A stretch of 64,000 nt of DNA from Pseudomonas fluorescens. GTDB lineage: Bacteria > Pseudomonadota > Gammaproteobacteria > Pseudomonadales > Pseudomonadaceae. The notes below the pieces were generated by a model. The model worked only from the letters and a program-made list of their open reading frames with translations. It searched no databases and had not been told where the DNA came from. The position numbers were made by a program, and so were the translations under genes. The DNA lies in assembly GCF_902497855.1 (NCBI RefSeq), contig NZ_CABVHU010000002.1, forward strand, positions 124,001-188,000, in the 5' to 3' direction. Shown here one piece after another: positions 20,201 through 27,608 of the stretch; positions within the stretch are counted from its first letter, which is position 1; each line of letters opens with the position of its first letter.

Positions 20201-21194
20201 GGTGCAGGGCCGACAGCTTGATGGAAATCCCCGGGCCTTCATAAATCCCACGACCGTGGGAGGCTTTGCCGATCGAGTGGATGGCTTGTTCGTACGAGGC
20301 CAGGTACTTCTGGGCGTCGTGCTCGGTGAGTGCGGCTTCACCCAGCATGTCGTAGGAATAACGAAAGCCCTTGGCTTCGAACTTGCTGGCGTTGGCCAGG
20401 GCTTCGGCGATCGTTTCGCCGGTGACGAACTGCTCGCCCATCAGGCGCATGGCCATGTCGACGCCCTTGCGGATCATCGGCTCGCCGCTCTTGCCGATGA
20501 TGCGGCTCAGGGACGAAGTCAGGCCGGCTTCGTTGTGGGTGGCGACCAGTTTGCCGGTCAGCAGCAAGCCCCAGGTCGCGGCGTTGACGAACAGCGACGG
20601 GCTGTTGCCCAGGTGCGGGTGCCAGTTGCCGGTGCTGATCTTGTCGCGAATCAGTGCGTCGCGGGTGCCCTTGTCAGGGATACGCAGCAGCGCTTCGGCC
20701 AGGCACATCAGTGCCACGCCTTCCTGGGACGACAGGGAAAATTCCTGCAACAGGCCCTGAACAATCCCGGCACGGCCGCCGGCGCTCTTCTGATTGCGCA
20801 ATTTCTCGGCAATCGAGGCGGCGAGTTTGTTGGTGGCGTCGCACATCGCAGCCGGCAGGCGAGCCTGTTCGATCAGCATCGGCACCACTTCGGGTTCCGG
20901 GCGACGGTAGGCGGCGGTGATCGAAGCGCGCAGCACCGATTGCGGCAGGATGCTTTCGGCAAACTCAAGGAAGCACTGGTGGGCGTGATCCAGCGGCACG
21001 TCGACGGCTTCGTCGGAATCCTTGGTCAAACCGTTCAGCTCGGTCAGGGTTGCACCACCCTCGAGTTTTTCCAGGTAATTGAAAATTGCCTGCTTGATCA
21101 GCCAGTGCGGCGTGCGATCAATCGAGGTCGCAGCGGCCTTGAGGCGCTCGCGGGTCGGGTCGTCAAGTTTGACCCCCAGGGTGGTGGTAGCCAT
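17244..21194 (-). CDS. putA: Trifunctional proline utilisation protein PutA
   Basis: 1316 aa. The N-terminal ribbon-helix-helix (MATTTLGVKLDDPTRERLK) is the DNA-binding domain. The FAD proline dehydrogenase domain lies around 230-500 (VKGAYWDSEIKRAQ, RIPLP-type region). The NAD-dependent glutamate-semialdehyde/P5C dehydrogenase domain lies around 590-1030, with LIAETGGQNAM carrying the catalytic Glu and AGQRCSALR the catalytic Cys. It oxidises proline to glutamate at the membrane and represses put genes when proline is absent (known). ATG 21194 follows AGGA by 7 bases. Divergent from putP; five GTTGCA boxes lie between. Confidence 0.97.
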   Translation of the reverse strand: MATTTLGVKLDDPTRERLKAAATSIDRTPHWLIKQAIFNYLEKLEGGATLTELNGLTKDSDEAVDVPLDHAHQCFLEFAESILPQSVLRASITAAYRRPEPEVVPMLIEQARLPAAMCDATNKLAASIAEKLRNQKSAGGRAGIVQGLLQEFSLSSQEGVALMCLAEALLRIPDKGTRDALIRDKISTGNWHPHLGNSPSLFVNAATWGLLLTGKLVATHNEAGLTSSLSRIIGKSGEPMIRKGVDMAMRLMGEQFVTGETIAEALANASKFEAKGFRYSYDMLGEAALTEHDAQKYLASYEQAIHSIGKASHGRGIYEGPGISIKLSALHPRYSRAQYERVMEELYPRLLSLTLLAKQYDIGLNIDAEEADRLELSLDLLERLCFEPQLTGWNGIGFVIQAYQKRCPYVIDYVIDLARRSRHRLMIRLVKGAYWDSEIKRAQVEGLEGYPVYTRKVYTDVSYIACARKLLSVPEVIYPQFATHNAHTLSAIYHIAGQNYYPGQYEFQCLHGMGEPLYEQVVGKVSEGKLNRPCRVYAPVGTHETLLAYLVRRLLENGANTSFVNRIADQSISIQELVADPVASIEQMATLEGGFGLPHPRIPLPRDLYGAERANSSGIDMANEHRLASLSCALLATAHNNWKAAPMLGCASSTETPAPVLNPSDLRDVVGHVQEATVDDVDNAIQCALNAAPIWQATPPAERAAILERAADLMEGEIQPLMGLLAREAGKTFANAIAEVREAVDFLRYYAVQARNDFSNDAHRPLGPVVCISPWNFPLAIFSGQVAAALAAGNPVLAKPAEQTPLVAAQAVRLMLEAGIPEGVLQLLPGRGETVGARLVGDDRVKGVMFTGSTEVARLLQRNVAGRLDAQGRPIPLIAETGGQNAMIVDSSALTEQVVIDVVSSAFDSAGQRCSALRVLCLQEDSADRVIEMLKGAMAECRLGNPERLSVDIGPVIDAEAKAGIDKHIQGMRDKGRSVYQVAIANTEEVKRGTFVMPTLIELESFDELQREIFGPVLHVVRYKRKDIDQLIAQINASGYGLTLGVHTRIDETIAKVIDNVNAGNVYVNRNIVGAVVGVQPFGGEGLSGTGPKAGGPLYLYRLLSTRPADAIEQSFARGDAITAPDVRLRDAMSKPLTALKAWADKHKFTDLSTLCVQFAAQSQSGITRVLAGPTGERNSYAILPREHVLCLAEVEGDLLTQLAAVLAVGGSAVWPEAELTKAVFARLPKDVQARIKLVADWNKDEVVFDAVLHHGHSDQLRAVCQQVAKRAGAIVGVHGLSQGETGIALERLVIERALSVNTAAAGGNASLMTIG

Positions 21195-21263
21195 ATTTTT
21201 ATCCTCATGTTTGCCACGACCGCGTGGCATCAGCTGGCGCAAGATTAGCTGCGCAGCTGTCGA

Positions 21264-21283
21264 GGTGCAACCGGGTGCAACCC
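21264..21283. promoter_or_regulatory. Tandem PutA-type operator pair
   Basis: Two direct copies of GGTGCAACC, with TGCAAC at 21266-21271 and 21276-21281, 10 bases apart, so they lie on one face of the helix. E. coli PutA binds GTTGCA through its ribbon-helix-helix domain (family knowledge); TGCAAC is the reverse complement. They sit about 70-85 bases before the putA start. Confidence 0.7.
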
Positions 21284-21430
21284 TTTTTTTGTCGAAATGT
21301 TACGCAGCTCGTCAGGAAATAATTTCCCCTGCGTTCGTATCGTTCCCGCTGGTCGCTTTTACTTCTGGTAATGACCTTTGACTTCCCTGAAAGGACGCAA
21401 AACCAGGGCATTTGCAGATAAATCCGACTA

Positions 21431-21464
21431 GGTGCAACTTATTCCGGAGAAACTGGTTGCACCT
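21431..21464. promoter_or_regulatory. Inverted PutA-type operator pair
   Basis: AGGTGCAAC (TGCAAC 21433-21438) and GTTGCACCT (GTTGCA 21456-21461) face each other as a perfect 9-bp inverted repeat in the middle of the putA-putP space, in a position to control both promoters. Confidence 0.7.
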
Positions 21465-21496
21465 TATTTGCTTTGTTGAATAGCATTCGCGCCCAA

Positions 21497-21506
21497 GGTG
21501 CAACCT
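21497..21506. promoter_or_regulatory. Single PutA-type operator box
   Basis: GGTGCAACC with TGCAAC at 21499-21504, the fifth copy in the region and the one nearest putP. Confidence 0.6.
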
Positions 21507-21630
21507 GGCATAAAAGTCAGGTGTGCCGGCTGATGGCTTTCCTGGGGAAACATCGGTCATAAATGCGCGGGATCCGGAATCGTCTGTCGAACGTCATCGT
21601 TTGCGTGCGGTTCACCAGCCGCCGCTACAT

Positions 21631-21638
21631 AAAAACAA
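21631..21638 (+). promoter_or_regulatory. Candidate Hfq/Crc catabolite-repression site before putP
   Basis: AAAAACAA fits the AAnAAnAA pattern that Hfq with Crc recognises in Pseudomonas messages for less-preferred carbon sources (family knowledge). It ends 18 bases before the putP ATG, where bound protein would block ribosome entry. It is a short motif, so chance is possible. Confidence 0.4.
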
Positions 21639-21656
21639 AGCCAGGGCGTCACTTAA

Positions 21657-23141
21657 ATGAGCGTAAGCAATCCAACCCTGATCACGTTCGTGATCTATAT
21701 CGCAGCAATGGTGCTGATCGGCTTCATGGCCTATCGCTCCACCAATAACCTTTCCGACTACATTCTGGGCGGTCGTAGCCTGGGCAGTGTCGTGACGGCA
21801 TTGTCCGCCGGCGCCTCCGACATGAGCGGCTGGTTGTTGATGGGCCTGCCGGGCGCCATCTATATGTCCGGTCTGTCCGAAAGCTGGATCGCCATCGGCC
21901 TGATCGTCGGTGCTTACCTGAACTGGCTGTTCGTTGCCGGTCGTCTGCGGGTGCAGACCGAGCACAACGGCGACGCACTGACCCTGCCGGATTACTTCTC
22001 CAGCCGTTTCGAAGACAAAAGCGGCCTGTTGCGGATCATCTCCGCGGTCGTGATCCTGGTGTTCTTCACCATCTACTGCGCCTCCGGCATCGTGGCCGGT
22101 GCCCGTCTGTTCGAAAGCACCTTCGGCATGTCCTACGAAACGGCACTATGGGCCGGCGCTGCGGCGACCATCGCCTACACCTTCGTCGGTGGCTTCCTGG
22201 CCGTCAGCTGGACTGACACCGTACAAGCCACGCTGATGATTTTCGCCCTGTTGCTGACGCCAATCATCGTGCTGCTGGCCACCGGCGGCGTCGACACCAC
22301 GTTCCTGGCGATCGAAGCGCAAGACGCCAGCAACTTCGACATGCTGAAAAATACCACCTTCATCGGCATCATCTCGCTGATGGGCTGGGGCCTGGGCTAC
22401 TTCGGCCAGCCACACATCCTGGCGCGTTTCATGGCGGCGGATTCGGTCAAGTCGATTGCCAACGCTCGTCGCATCTCCATGACCTGGATGATCCTGTGCC
22501 TGGGCGGCACCGTGGCGGTGGGCTTCTTTGGTATCGCTTACTTCTCGGCGAACCCTGACCTGGCCGGCCCTGTGACTGAAAACCACGAACGCGTGTTCAT
22601 CGAACTGGCGAAAATCCTGTTCAACCCATGGATCGCCGGTATCTTGCTGTCGGCCATTCTGGCGGCAGTAATGAGCACCCTGAGCTGCCAGCTGCTGGTG
22701 TGCTCGAGCGCCCTGACCGAAGACTTCTACAAGACCTTCCTGCGTAAAACCGCTTCCCAGGTTGAACTGGTCTGGGTCGGTCGCGCCATGGTGCTGCTGG
22801 TTGCCCTGGTCGCCATTGCGTTGGCCTCCAACCCGGAAAACCGCGTATTGGGCTTGGTCAGCTACGCCTGGGCCGGCTTCGGTGCAGCGTTCGGCCCTGT
22901 CGTCCTGATCTCCGTGATCTGGAAAGACATGACCCGCAACGGCGCACTGGCCGGTATCCTGGTCGGCGCGATCACCGTGATCGTGTGGAAACACTTCGAG
23001 TTGCTGGGGCTGTACGAGATCATCCCGGGCTTCATCTTCGCCAGCCTGGCGATCTACATCGTCAGCAAGCTGGGCGCGCCGACTGCCGGCATGCTGCATC
23101 GCTTCGCGGCTGCCGAGGCAGATTTCCGCCTGAACAAGTGA
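21657..23141 (+). CDS. putP: Sodium/proline symporter PutP
   Basis: 494 aa sodium:solute symporter with about thirteen membrane segments. The start MSVSNPTLITFVIYIAAMVL and the blocks DYILGGRSLGSVVTALSAGA, SDMSGWLLMG and GWGLGYFGQPHILARFMA are characteristic of PutP. It imports proline with Na+ for PutA to oxidise. A weak AGGG lies before the ATG. The gene ends in LNK; the last bases of the gene are repeated 1.26 kb downstream. Confidence 0.96.
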   Translation: MSVSNPTLITFVIYIAAMVLIGFMAYRSTNNLSDYILGGRSLGSVVTALSAGASDMSGWLLMGLPGAIYMSGLSESWIAIGLIVGAYLNWLFVAGRLRVQTEHNGDALTLPDYFSSRFEDKSGLLRIISAVVILVFFTIYCASGIVAGARLFESTFGMSYETALWAGAAATIAYTFVGGFLAVSWTDTVQATLMIFALLLTPIIVLLATGGVDTTFLAIEAQDASNFDMLKNTTFIGIISLMGWGLGYFGQPHILARFMAADSVKSIANARRISMTWMILCLGGTVAVGFFGIAYFSANPDLAGPVTENHERVFIELAKILFNPWIAGILLSAILAAVMSTLSCQLLVCSSALTEDFYKTFLRKTASQVELVWVGRAMVLLVALVAIALASNPENRVLGLVSYAWAGFGAAFGPVVLISVIWKDMTRNGALAGILVGAITVIVWKHFELLGLYEIIPGFIFASLAIYIVSKLGAPTAGMLHRFAAAEADFRLNK

Positions 23142-23156
23142 TTGTGATGGGTTGAA
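23115..23156 (+). repeat. putP 3' end, left copy of a duplicated 42-bp segment
   Basis: The segment spans the last codons and stop of putP. It matches 24373-24414: the first 28 bases (starting GAGGCAGATTTCCG) differ at one position and the remaining 14 at five. The bounded DNA (23157-24372) is therefore flanked by direct repeats. Confidence 0.85.
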
Positions 23157-23172
23157 TTCTTCCTGTTTCAGG

Positions 23173-23213
23173 TAAAAAAAAGGCTCGCAACTTTATAGTG
23201 CGGGCCTTTTTTG
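23173..23213 (+). terminator. Intrinsic terminator after putP
   Basis: AAAAAAAGGCTCGCA and TGCGGGCCTTTTTT pair as a stem with one mismatch around ACTTTATAG. The T-run on the plus strand places it as the putP terminator, about 30 bases after the stop. Confidence 0.85.
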
Positions 23214-23275
23214 CAAGCCGGGTCCGAAAAACAGGCATTGGCCCCAATGCCAGTCAGTTAAGCGAATGCGGCCCC

Positions 23276-23389
23276 TGTAGGAGCGAGCTTGCTCGCGATG
23301 GTCGTTAACGATAACGCGTGTTTGCTGGTTAAACGCGGCATTATTGAGTCCATCGTCGGAACGCCGCCCGGAGCAAGCTCGCTCCTACA
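23276..23389. repeat. REP doublet (REPIN), class B, copy 1
   Basis: Inverted arms TGTAGGAGCGAGCTTGCTCG and GAGCAAGCTCGCTCCTACA. The left arm continues CGATGGTCGTTAACGAT, which is also present in the copy at 40399-40498. It lies inside the segment flanked by the duplicated putP end. Confidence 0.88.
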
Positions 23390-23409
23390 ATTTCCTTAAC
23401 TGACCGGCA

Positions 23410-23730
23410 TTAGGCATTGGCCCTCCAATATCTGTGGTCCTTTTCAGTATTGGTCGTGAGACATTCCTGATTTTCTCGGCCATCTTGAGTTCCCTCTCTA
23501 TCCACGTACTTTGCGTTAAGCCTCTCATCCCGAGTCGGCTTATCCATCGTTAACAGTGATGCGCTTCCCATGACCGGGGCGTCATTTCTTGAAGCGTGCG
23601 CTAGGTATTTCAAGTCCCGATTCATTTCTGACTGAGCTGGTGCCTTACGGCAGGTTGCAGAGGGCGCTGCGGTCCAGTGGGTTGGGTCGCTGCGAATTTT
23701 CTGGGCAAGGTCCTCGGAAGTTTCCTTCAA
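23410..23730 (-). CDS. Doubtful open frame, function unknown
   Basis: 106 codons from a TTG, not recognised. The frame is open for about fifteen more codons upstream without an ATG/GTG start, and no ribosome site precedes the TTG. The peptide is very polar (KETSEDLAQKIRSDPTHW at the start, ending DHRYWRANA) and lacks a clear fold. It may be the remnant of a gene truncated by the rearrangement in this region or a chance frame. The DNA is less GC-rich than putP. Confidence 0.25.
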   Translation of the reverse strand: MKETSEDLAQKIRSDPTHWTAAPSATCRKAPAQSEMNRDLKYLAHASRNDAPVMGSASLLTMDKPTRDERLNAKYVDREGTQDGRENQECLTTNTEKDHRYWRANA

Positions 23731-23788
23731 AACGTAGCGGTTTCCATGAACTGGTGGAGTGTAGGTTTCATGGATAGTCTTTAGTGGT

Positions 23789-24001
23789 CACTGACAATTC
23801 AGTGGTGGGGTGTAGGAACCCGTTAAGACCAGAAGAACGCTTTGGCGTCGACAGCTGATTTGCGGCCACAAACGTGCGCCCGTAAGATCTATTGCGGCGG
23901 CTGTGCGCGGGCACGCTTCGGCGTGGTCGAGTTCTCTGGTCTCGATATTCCTACCCCGCGTATGGCTGCCACCCAAGCCTGTAGGAAGGCCGATGGTAGC
24001 C
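23789..24001 (+). ncRNA. Candidate structured RNA leader upstream of the small orphan gene
   Basis: Several helices can be drawn. CACTGA/TCAGTG (23789-23794 with 23799-23804). A long-range stem, AGACCAGAAGAAC (23826-23838) with GTTCTCTGGTCT (23931-23942), with one bulged base. ACAGC/GCTGT inside it. CACGC-TTCG-GCGTG (23912-23925), a stem with the stable UUCG tetraloop. Finally GGCTGCCA (23964-23971) with TGGTAGCC (23994-24001), with one G-U pair, just before the ribosome site. No gene is convincing here. The density of complementary segments, one with a UUCG loop, points to a selected RNA structure. Confidence 0.5.
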
Positions 24002-24024
24002 CCGCTTCTACCAGAGGTTAAAAA

Positions 24025-24354
24025 ATGAAAACAATTCTTCCAGATCCACCCTACGAAAAACCAACACCTCATCCCGACATCCGCTTCATGGCATTGACCA
24101 GCAACTGCACTGACATGCCCACCCTGTTTGTCGACACCCACGCGCCACTCGACATCCTCACAGACGCCGCCAGCTACAGAATCCGCGCAGTGACCCAGGT
24201 GCTCGAGAATCTGTCCATGCGCGGCTCGATCGAGTGCGAGTCCTTCATCCTCAGCGACTTTGCCTTGCTCTGCGCCATTGCGTTGCGTGATGGCTGCGAT
24301 GTGCTGGATGTGGTCGGGCGGCGGTTGCGGGCGCGGCCTTCAGCGGGGGCGTAG
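24025..24354 (+). CDS. Small pseudomonad-specific protein (DUF6124/DUF3077-like), function unknown
   Basis: 109 aa. The start MKTILPDPP followed by a variable stretch and a conserved-looking half (FVDTHAPLDILTDAASYRIR, AVTQVLENLSMRG, FILSDFALLCAIALRDGCDV) resembles the small DUF6124-type proteins common in Pseudomonas; this is a recollection of family style, not a search. GAGG lies 7 bases before the ATG. There is no signal peptide or membrane segment. It is preceded by the structured leader and lies between the two copies of the putP end. Function is not known. Confidence 0.6.
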   Translation: MKTILPDPPYEKPTPHPDIRFMALTSNCTDMPTLFVDTHAPLDILTDAASYRIRAVTQVLENLSMRGSIECESFILSDFALLCAIALRDGCDVLDVVGRRLRARPSAGA

Positions 24355-24372
24355 GCGCCGCCACAAGATTCA

Positions 24373-24414
24373 GAGGCAGATTTCCGTCTGAACAAGTGAT
24401 CGGGATGAGCTGAG
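24373..24414 (+). repeat. putP 3' end, right copy of a duplicated 42-bp segment
   Basis: GAGGCAGATTTCCG followed by TCTGAACAAGTGAT repeats the end of putP (23115-23156) with one mismatch in the first 28 bases. It lies 18 bases after the stop of the small orphan gene and 25 bases before a strong terminator, which could be the original putP terminator. Confidence 0.85.
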
Positions 24415-24436
24415 GCTCTGACCATTCAAAAGCAAG

Positions 24437-24475
24437 AAAACGGCCCGCTTCCTGTTGAAGACGGGCCGTTTTTTA
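24437..24475 (+). terminator. Intrinsic terminator
   Basis: AACGGCCCG (24439-24447) and CGGGCCGTT (24462-24470) form a 9-bp GC-rich stem, followed by TTTT. Flanking A and T runs make it potentially bidirectional. It ends the small orphan gene and possibly served putP before the insertion. Confidence 0.9.
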
Positions 24476-24627
24476 TTGGTGCGGGGTAATGTCTGTAGTC
24501 ATTTATCCCGATTGTTGTGGGAAACAGCTCTAAAAAAGCAGGACAAATCTGAATTTCCTGGCGGCTCCTCAACACCCGTACTCGCTCATGCAGAATCGCT
24601 CGTCTTCACTCTGCAGAGACACATCGG

Positions 24628-26709
24628 ATGTTCGTTCCTGCTAATCAATTGCCTTTCACGTCAGCGTTCGACAGCCTCGATCTCACCAATGCTACCGACC
24701 CCGATAGCCCTGGCAGCGACTATCGCCATGATGAAAATGGTCGATTGCTGTCGATCCGCTATCCGGACGACAGCCAGCATGTGTTCGTTTGGCATGGTCC
24801 GGCCCAATTGGTCGAAGAAACGCTACCGGACGGTGGTCAGCGGCGTTTTACCTACGATGCGTTGGGGCGGCAGGTAAGCCGGCAGGATGAACACGGGGCC
24901 ATCACCCGTTACCGATGGGACGCCGACGGCCGTTTGATTCAGACGACGCTCGCCAACGGCGCCAGTCGTGAGTTCAGTTATGACGCCGATGGCAGGATCA
25001 CCGCCGAGCGCGATGAGATCGGCCACGTCACGCGCTACGAATACACAGCCGATTGCCAGCTCATCAGTCGCCGGATCCATCCCGACGGCACGCAGTTGCG
25101 TTATCGCTACGACACAGCACAGCGGTTGCTCACGGCAATCGAAAACGAATCCGGCGAACAGTATCGGCTGGAGTACACGTCCAGCGGTCTGATCCGCCAG
25201 GAAACCGGGTTCGACAATCGTCGCACTGCGTACCGCCATGACCCCAATGGTCTCCTTCTGGAAAAAACCGAGTTCGGCGATAGTGGCGTGGATTTGATCA
25301 CCCGCTATCAGCGCAACCCCGCAGGGCAGGTGCTGGTCAAGACCTTGCCCGACGGCAATACGGTCGACTATCGCTACGATGACCTTGGCCGAGTGGTCTG
25401 CATCGATGACGGTCAGGCTCATTCGCTTGAACTGGAGTATGACCGGCAGGGTTGCCTGATCAGCGAGCGCCAAGGCCGGGGCACACTGCGTTATGGCTAC
25501 GACGCCTGCGGTCAGCTCAATCACCTGCGCCTGCCTGACAATAGCCAGATCGATTACCGACACGCCCAGGGCGGCGCGCTGATGGCCATCGATCTCAACG
25601 GCGCACGGCTCACCACCCACGCATTCGTCTTTGGCCGTGAGCAGCAACGCCAGCAAGGTCAGCTGAGCAGTCAGTACCACTACGATGAGCAGGGGCGGTT
25701 GCAAGCCCACGCGATCAACCAGCCAGCCCGGCCCCTGTACATGCGTCATTACTGCTACACCGTCAACGGCAACCTCGCCTCGATCGCCGACAGCCGTCAT
25801 GGGCAGCGCAGCTATTACTACGACGCGCGCAATCGTCTGGTCCGGGTGCGTCACACCCGAGGCGACCCGGCGCAACACTTCGTCCATGACCCTGCCGATA
25901 ACCTTCTGATGCAGGATCGACAAGGTCCGGCCACCTTCAAAGGCAACCGCCTGCTCATGCATGGCGATAGCCATTACGACTACGACGCCTTCGGTAACCT
26001 CATCCGTGAACGCCGCGGCATCGGGCAAAAAATCGTCACCGAATACCATTACGACTGCCAGCACCGGTTGATCGGTATCACGCTCCCGGATGGCCGCAGC
26101 GCCAGCTACCGCTACGATGCACTCGGCCGTCGCATCGGCAAAACCGTCGACGGCAACACCACCGAGTTCTTCTGGCAGGGCGACCACCTCGTGGCCGAAT
26201 GTAGCCGGCATCATTACCGTAGCTACCTTTACGAACCCGGCAGCTTCCGCCCGCTGGCCTTGCTCGACGGCAAAGGTCCGTACCAGGCCTGCGCGTTTTA
26301 CTTCCAGCTTGATCATCTGGGGACGCCGCAGGAACTGACGAGTTGCGCTGGCGAAATTATCTGGTCGGCCAGGTACGACGCCTTCGGCAAAATCACCCAC
26401 CTGTCGTTGGCAGGGGTAGATCGGTTCGACCAACCCTTGCGTTTCCAGGGGCAGTACTTCGATGCCGAGAGCGGCCTGCATTACAGCCGGCATCGCTACT
26501 ACAGCCCGGATACGGGGCGCTACCTGACTCCCGGCCCGCGCAACCTGGAGGGTGGTTTGAACCCGTACCGGTACGCGCCGAATCCCACGGGCTGGATTGA
26601 TCCGTCAGGGGTGGCGAGCCGCCCGTGGCCCGCGGAGAAGGGGCGGCGAAATCTCCGGGTGAAGTCGACGGACGTTGGCGCAACCGCCCGCTCGGCTGCG
26701 AACCCCTGA
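24628..26709 (+). CDS. RHS repeat protein, 5'-truncated, without a recognisable toxin tip
   Basis: 693 aa of YD/RHS repeats, for example YRYDALGRRIGK, GNLIRERRG and HYDEQGRLQ, ending in the RHS core motif YFDAESGLHYSRHRYYSPDT and then GGLNPYRYAPNPTGWIDPSG. Full-length RHS proteins carry several hundred more residues upstream (PAAR or other delivery domains) and a variable toxin after the core. Here both are missing: it begins in the middle of a repeat with no ribosome site, and ends 31 residues after the core. It is most likely a non-functional remnant of a polymorphic toxin, although the frame is intact for 2.1 kb. No immunity gene follows. Confidence 0.8.
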   Translation: MFVPANQLPFTSAFDSLDLTNATDPDSPGSDYRHDENGRLLSIRYPDDSQHVFVWHGPAQLVEETLPDGGQRRFTYDALGRQVSRQDEHGAITRYRWDADGRLIQTTLANGASREFSYDADGRITAERDEIGHVTRYEYTADCQLISRRIHPDGTQLRYRYDTAQRLLTAIENESGEQYRLEYTSSGLIRQETGFDNRRTAYRHDPNGLLLEKTEFGDSGVDLITRYQRNPAGQVLVKTLPDGNTVDYRYDDLGRVVCIDDGQAHSLELEYDRQGCLISERQGRGTLRYGYDACGQLNHLRLPDNSQIDYRHAQGGALMAIDLNGARLTTHAFVFGREQQRQQGQLSSQYHYDEQGRLQAHAINQPARPLYMRHYCYTVNGNLASIADSRHGQRSYYYDARNRLVRVRHTRGDPAQHFVHDPADNLLMQDRQGPATFKGNRLLMHGDSHYDYDAFGNLIRERRGIGQKIVTEYHYDCQHRLIGITLPDGRSASYRYDALGRRIGKTVDGNTTEFFWQGDHLVAECSRHHYRSYLYEPGSFRPLALLDGKGPYQACAFYFQLDHLGTPQELTSCAGEIIWSARYDAFGKITHLSLAGVDRFDQPLRFQGQYFDAESGLHYSRHRYYSPDTGRYLTPGPRNLEGGLNPYRYAPNPTGWIDPSGVASRPWPAEKGRRNLRVKSTDVGATARSAANP

Positions 26710-26757
26710 CGTCCAGCCCCGTACAAGGTAAACTTGCCGCCCTTCGCAGGAGCAGCC

Positions 26758-27597
26758 ATGAATTATCGTCACGCCTTCCATGCCGGCAATCACGCCGATG
26801 TGTTCAAACACCTGACCTTGACCCGCCTCATCGCCTTGATGTCGCGCAAGGAGCAGCCGTTTGCCTATCTCGACACCCACGCCGGCATTGGTTTGTATGA
26901 CCTGCAGGGCGATCAGGCCAGCCGTACCGGCGAGTACCTGGAAGGCATCGCGCGGTTGTGGGATCAGCCGGATCTGCCGATCCTTACGGCTGATTACATG
27001 CAGGTGCTGCACGAGATGAACCCGGATGGCCAGTTGCGCTATTACCCGGGGTCGCCGGAGTTGGCGCGGCGTCTGACGCGGCCGCAGGATCGGGTGTTGC
27101 TCAACGAGAAGCACCCCGAGGATGGTGTGTTGCTCAAGGACAACATGAAGGGCGATCGTCGGGTGAAGGTGCATCTGGGCGAAGGCTGGCATGTGCCGCG
27201 GGCAATGTTGCCGGTGCCGGAGAAACGCGCGGTGATGTTGATCGATCCGCCGTTCGAGCAGCTCGATGAGATGCAGCGCTGTGCGGCGTCGCTGAAAGAG
27301 GCGATCGGCCGGATGCGCCAGACCGTGGCGGCGATATGGTATCCGGTGAAGGACCAGCGCCTGTTGCGGCGCTTTTATCAGGACCTGGCCGGCACGGGCG
27401 CGCCGAAGTTGTTGCGGGTGGAGTTGCTGGTGCATCCGCTGGATACGCCGAACAGTCTCAATGGCTCGGGGTTGGCGATTGCCAATCCGCCGTGGGGGCT
27501 GGAAGAGGAATTGCGTGAGTTGCTGCCGTGGTTGTCCAAAAAGCTTGGGCAGACCCAGGGTGGGTGGCAGATGGATTGGTTGATTGCCGAGAGTTGA
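26758..27597 (+). CDS. rlmJ: 23S rRNA (adenine2030-N6)-methyltransferase RlmJ
   Basis: 279 aa, close to the 280 aa of E. coli RlmJ. The start [19 protein letters not shown] is nearly invariant in the family. The N6-adenine methyltransferase motif is DPPFEQ (near 162), with [13 protein letters not shown] as the AdoMet region. It modifies A2030 of 23S rRNA. ATG 26758 has AGGAG 6 bases before it. The space upstream is filled by the end of the RHS remnant. Confidence 0.95.
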   Translation: MNYRHAFHAGNHADVFKHLTLTRLIALMSRKEQPFAYLDTHAGIGLYDLQGDQASRTGEYLEGIARLWDQPDLPILTADYMQVLHEMNPDGQLRYYPGSPELARRLTRPQDRVLLNEKHPEDGVLLKDNMKGDRRVKVHLGEGWHVPRAMLPVPEKRAVMLIDPPFEQLDEMQRCAASLKEAIGRMRQTVAAIWYPVKDQRLLRRFYQDLAGTGAPKLLRVELLVHPLDTPNSLNGSGLAIANPPWGLEEELRELLPWLSKKLGQTQGGWQMDWLIAES

Positions 27598-27608
27598 TCT
27601 CTTGCTGT

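Larger units (their letters stand above)
21195..21656. promoter_or_regulatory. putA-putP control region
   Basis: 462 bases without a gene. It holds both divergent promoters, five GTTGCA/TGCAAC hexamers (listed separately) and, near putP, an A-rich AAnAAnAA motif. A strong run of T follows the first pair of boxes (21284-21290). I could not place core promoter elements reliably. Confidence 0.7.

Noticed and set aside
17346..21248. Two long plus-strand frames opposite putA.
   Set aside because: Antisense to a clearly real PutA; peptides are rich in Gln, Arg and His as expected for shadow frames.
23788..24141. A 117-codon minus-strand frame antisense to the leader and the small orphan gene.
   Set aside because: No ribosome site, overlaps a better gene, and its sequence is explained by the structured leader on the other strand.
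24455..24877. A plus-strand frame overlapping the start of the RHS gene in another phase.
   Set aside because: Cysteine- and serine-rich, no family features; the RHS frame is clearly coding from 24700 on.
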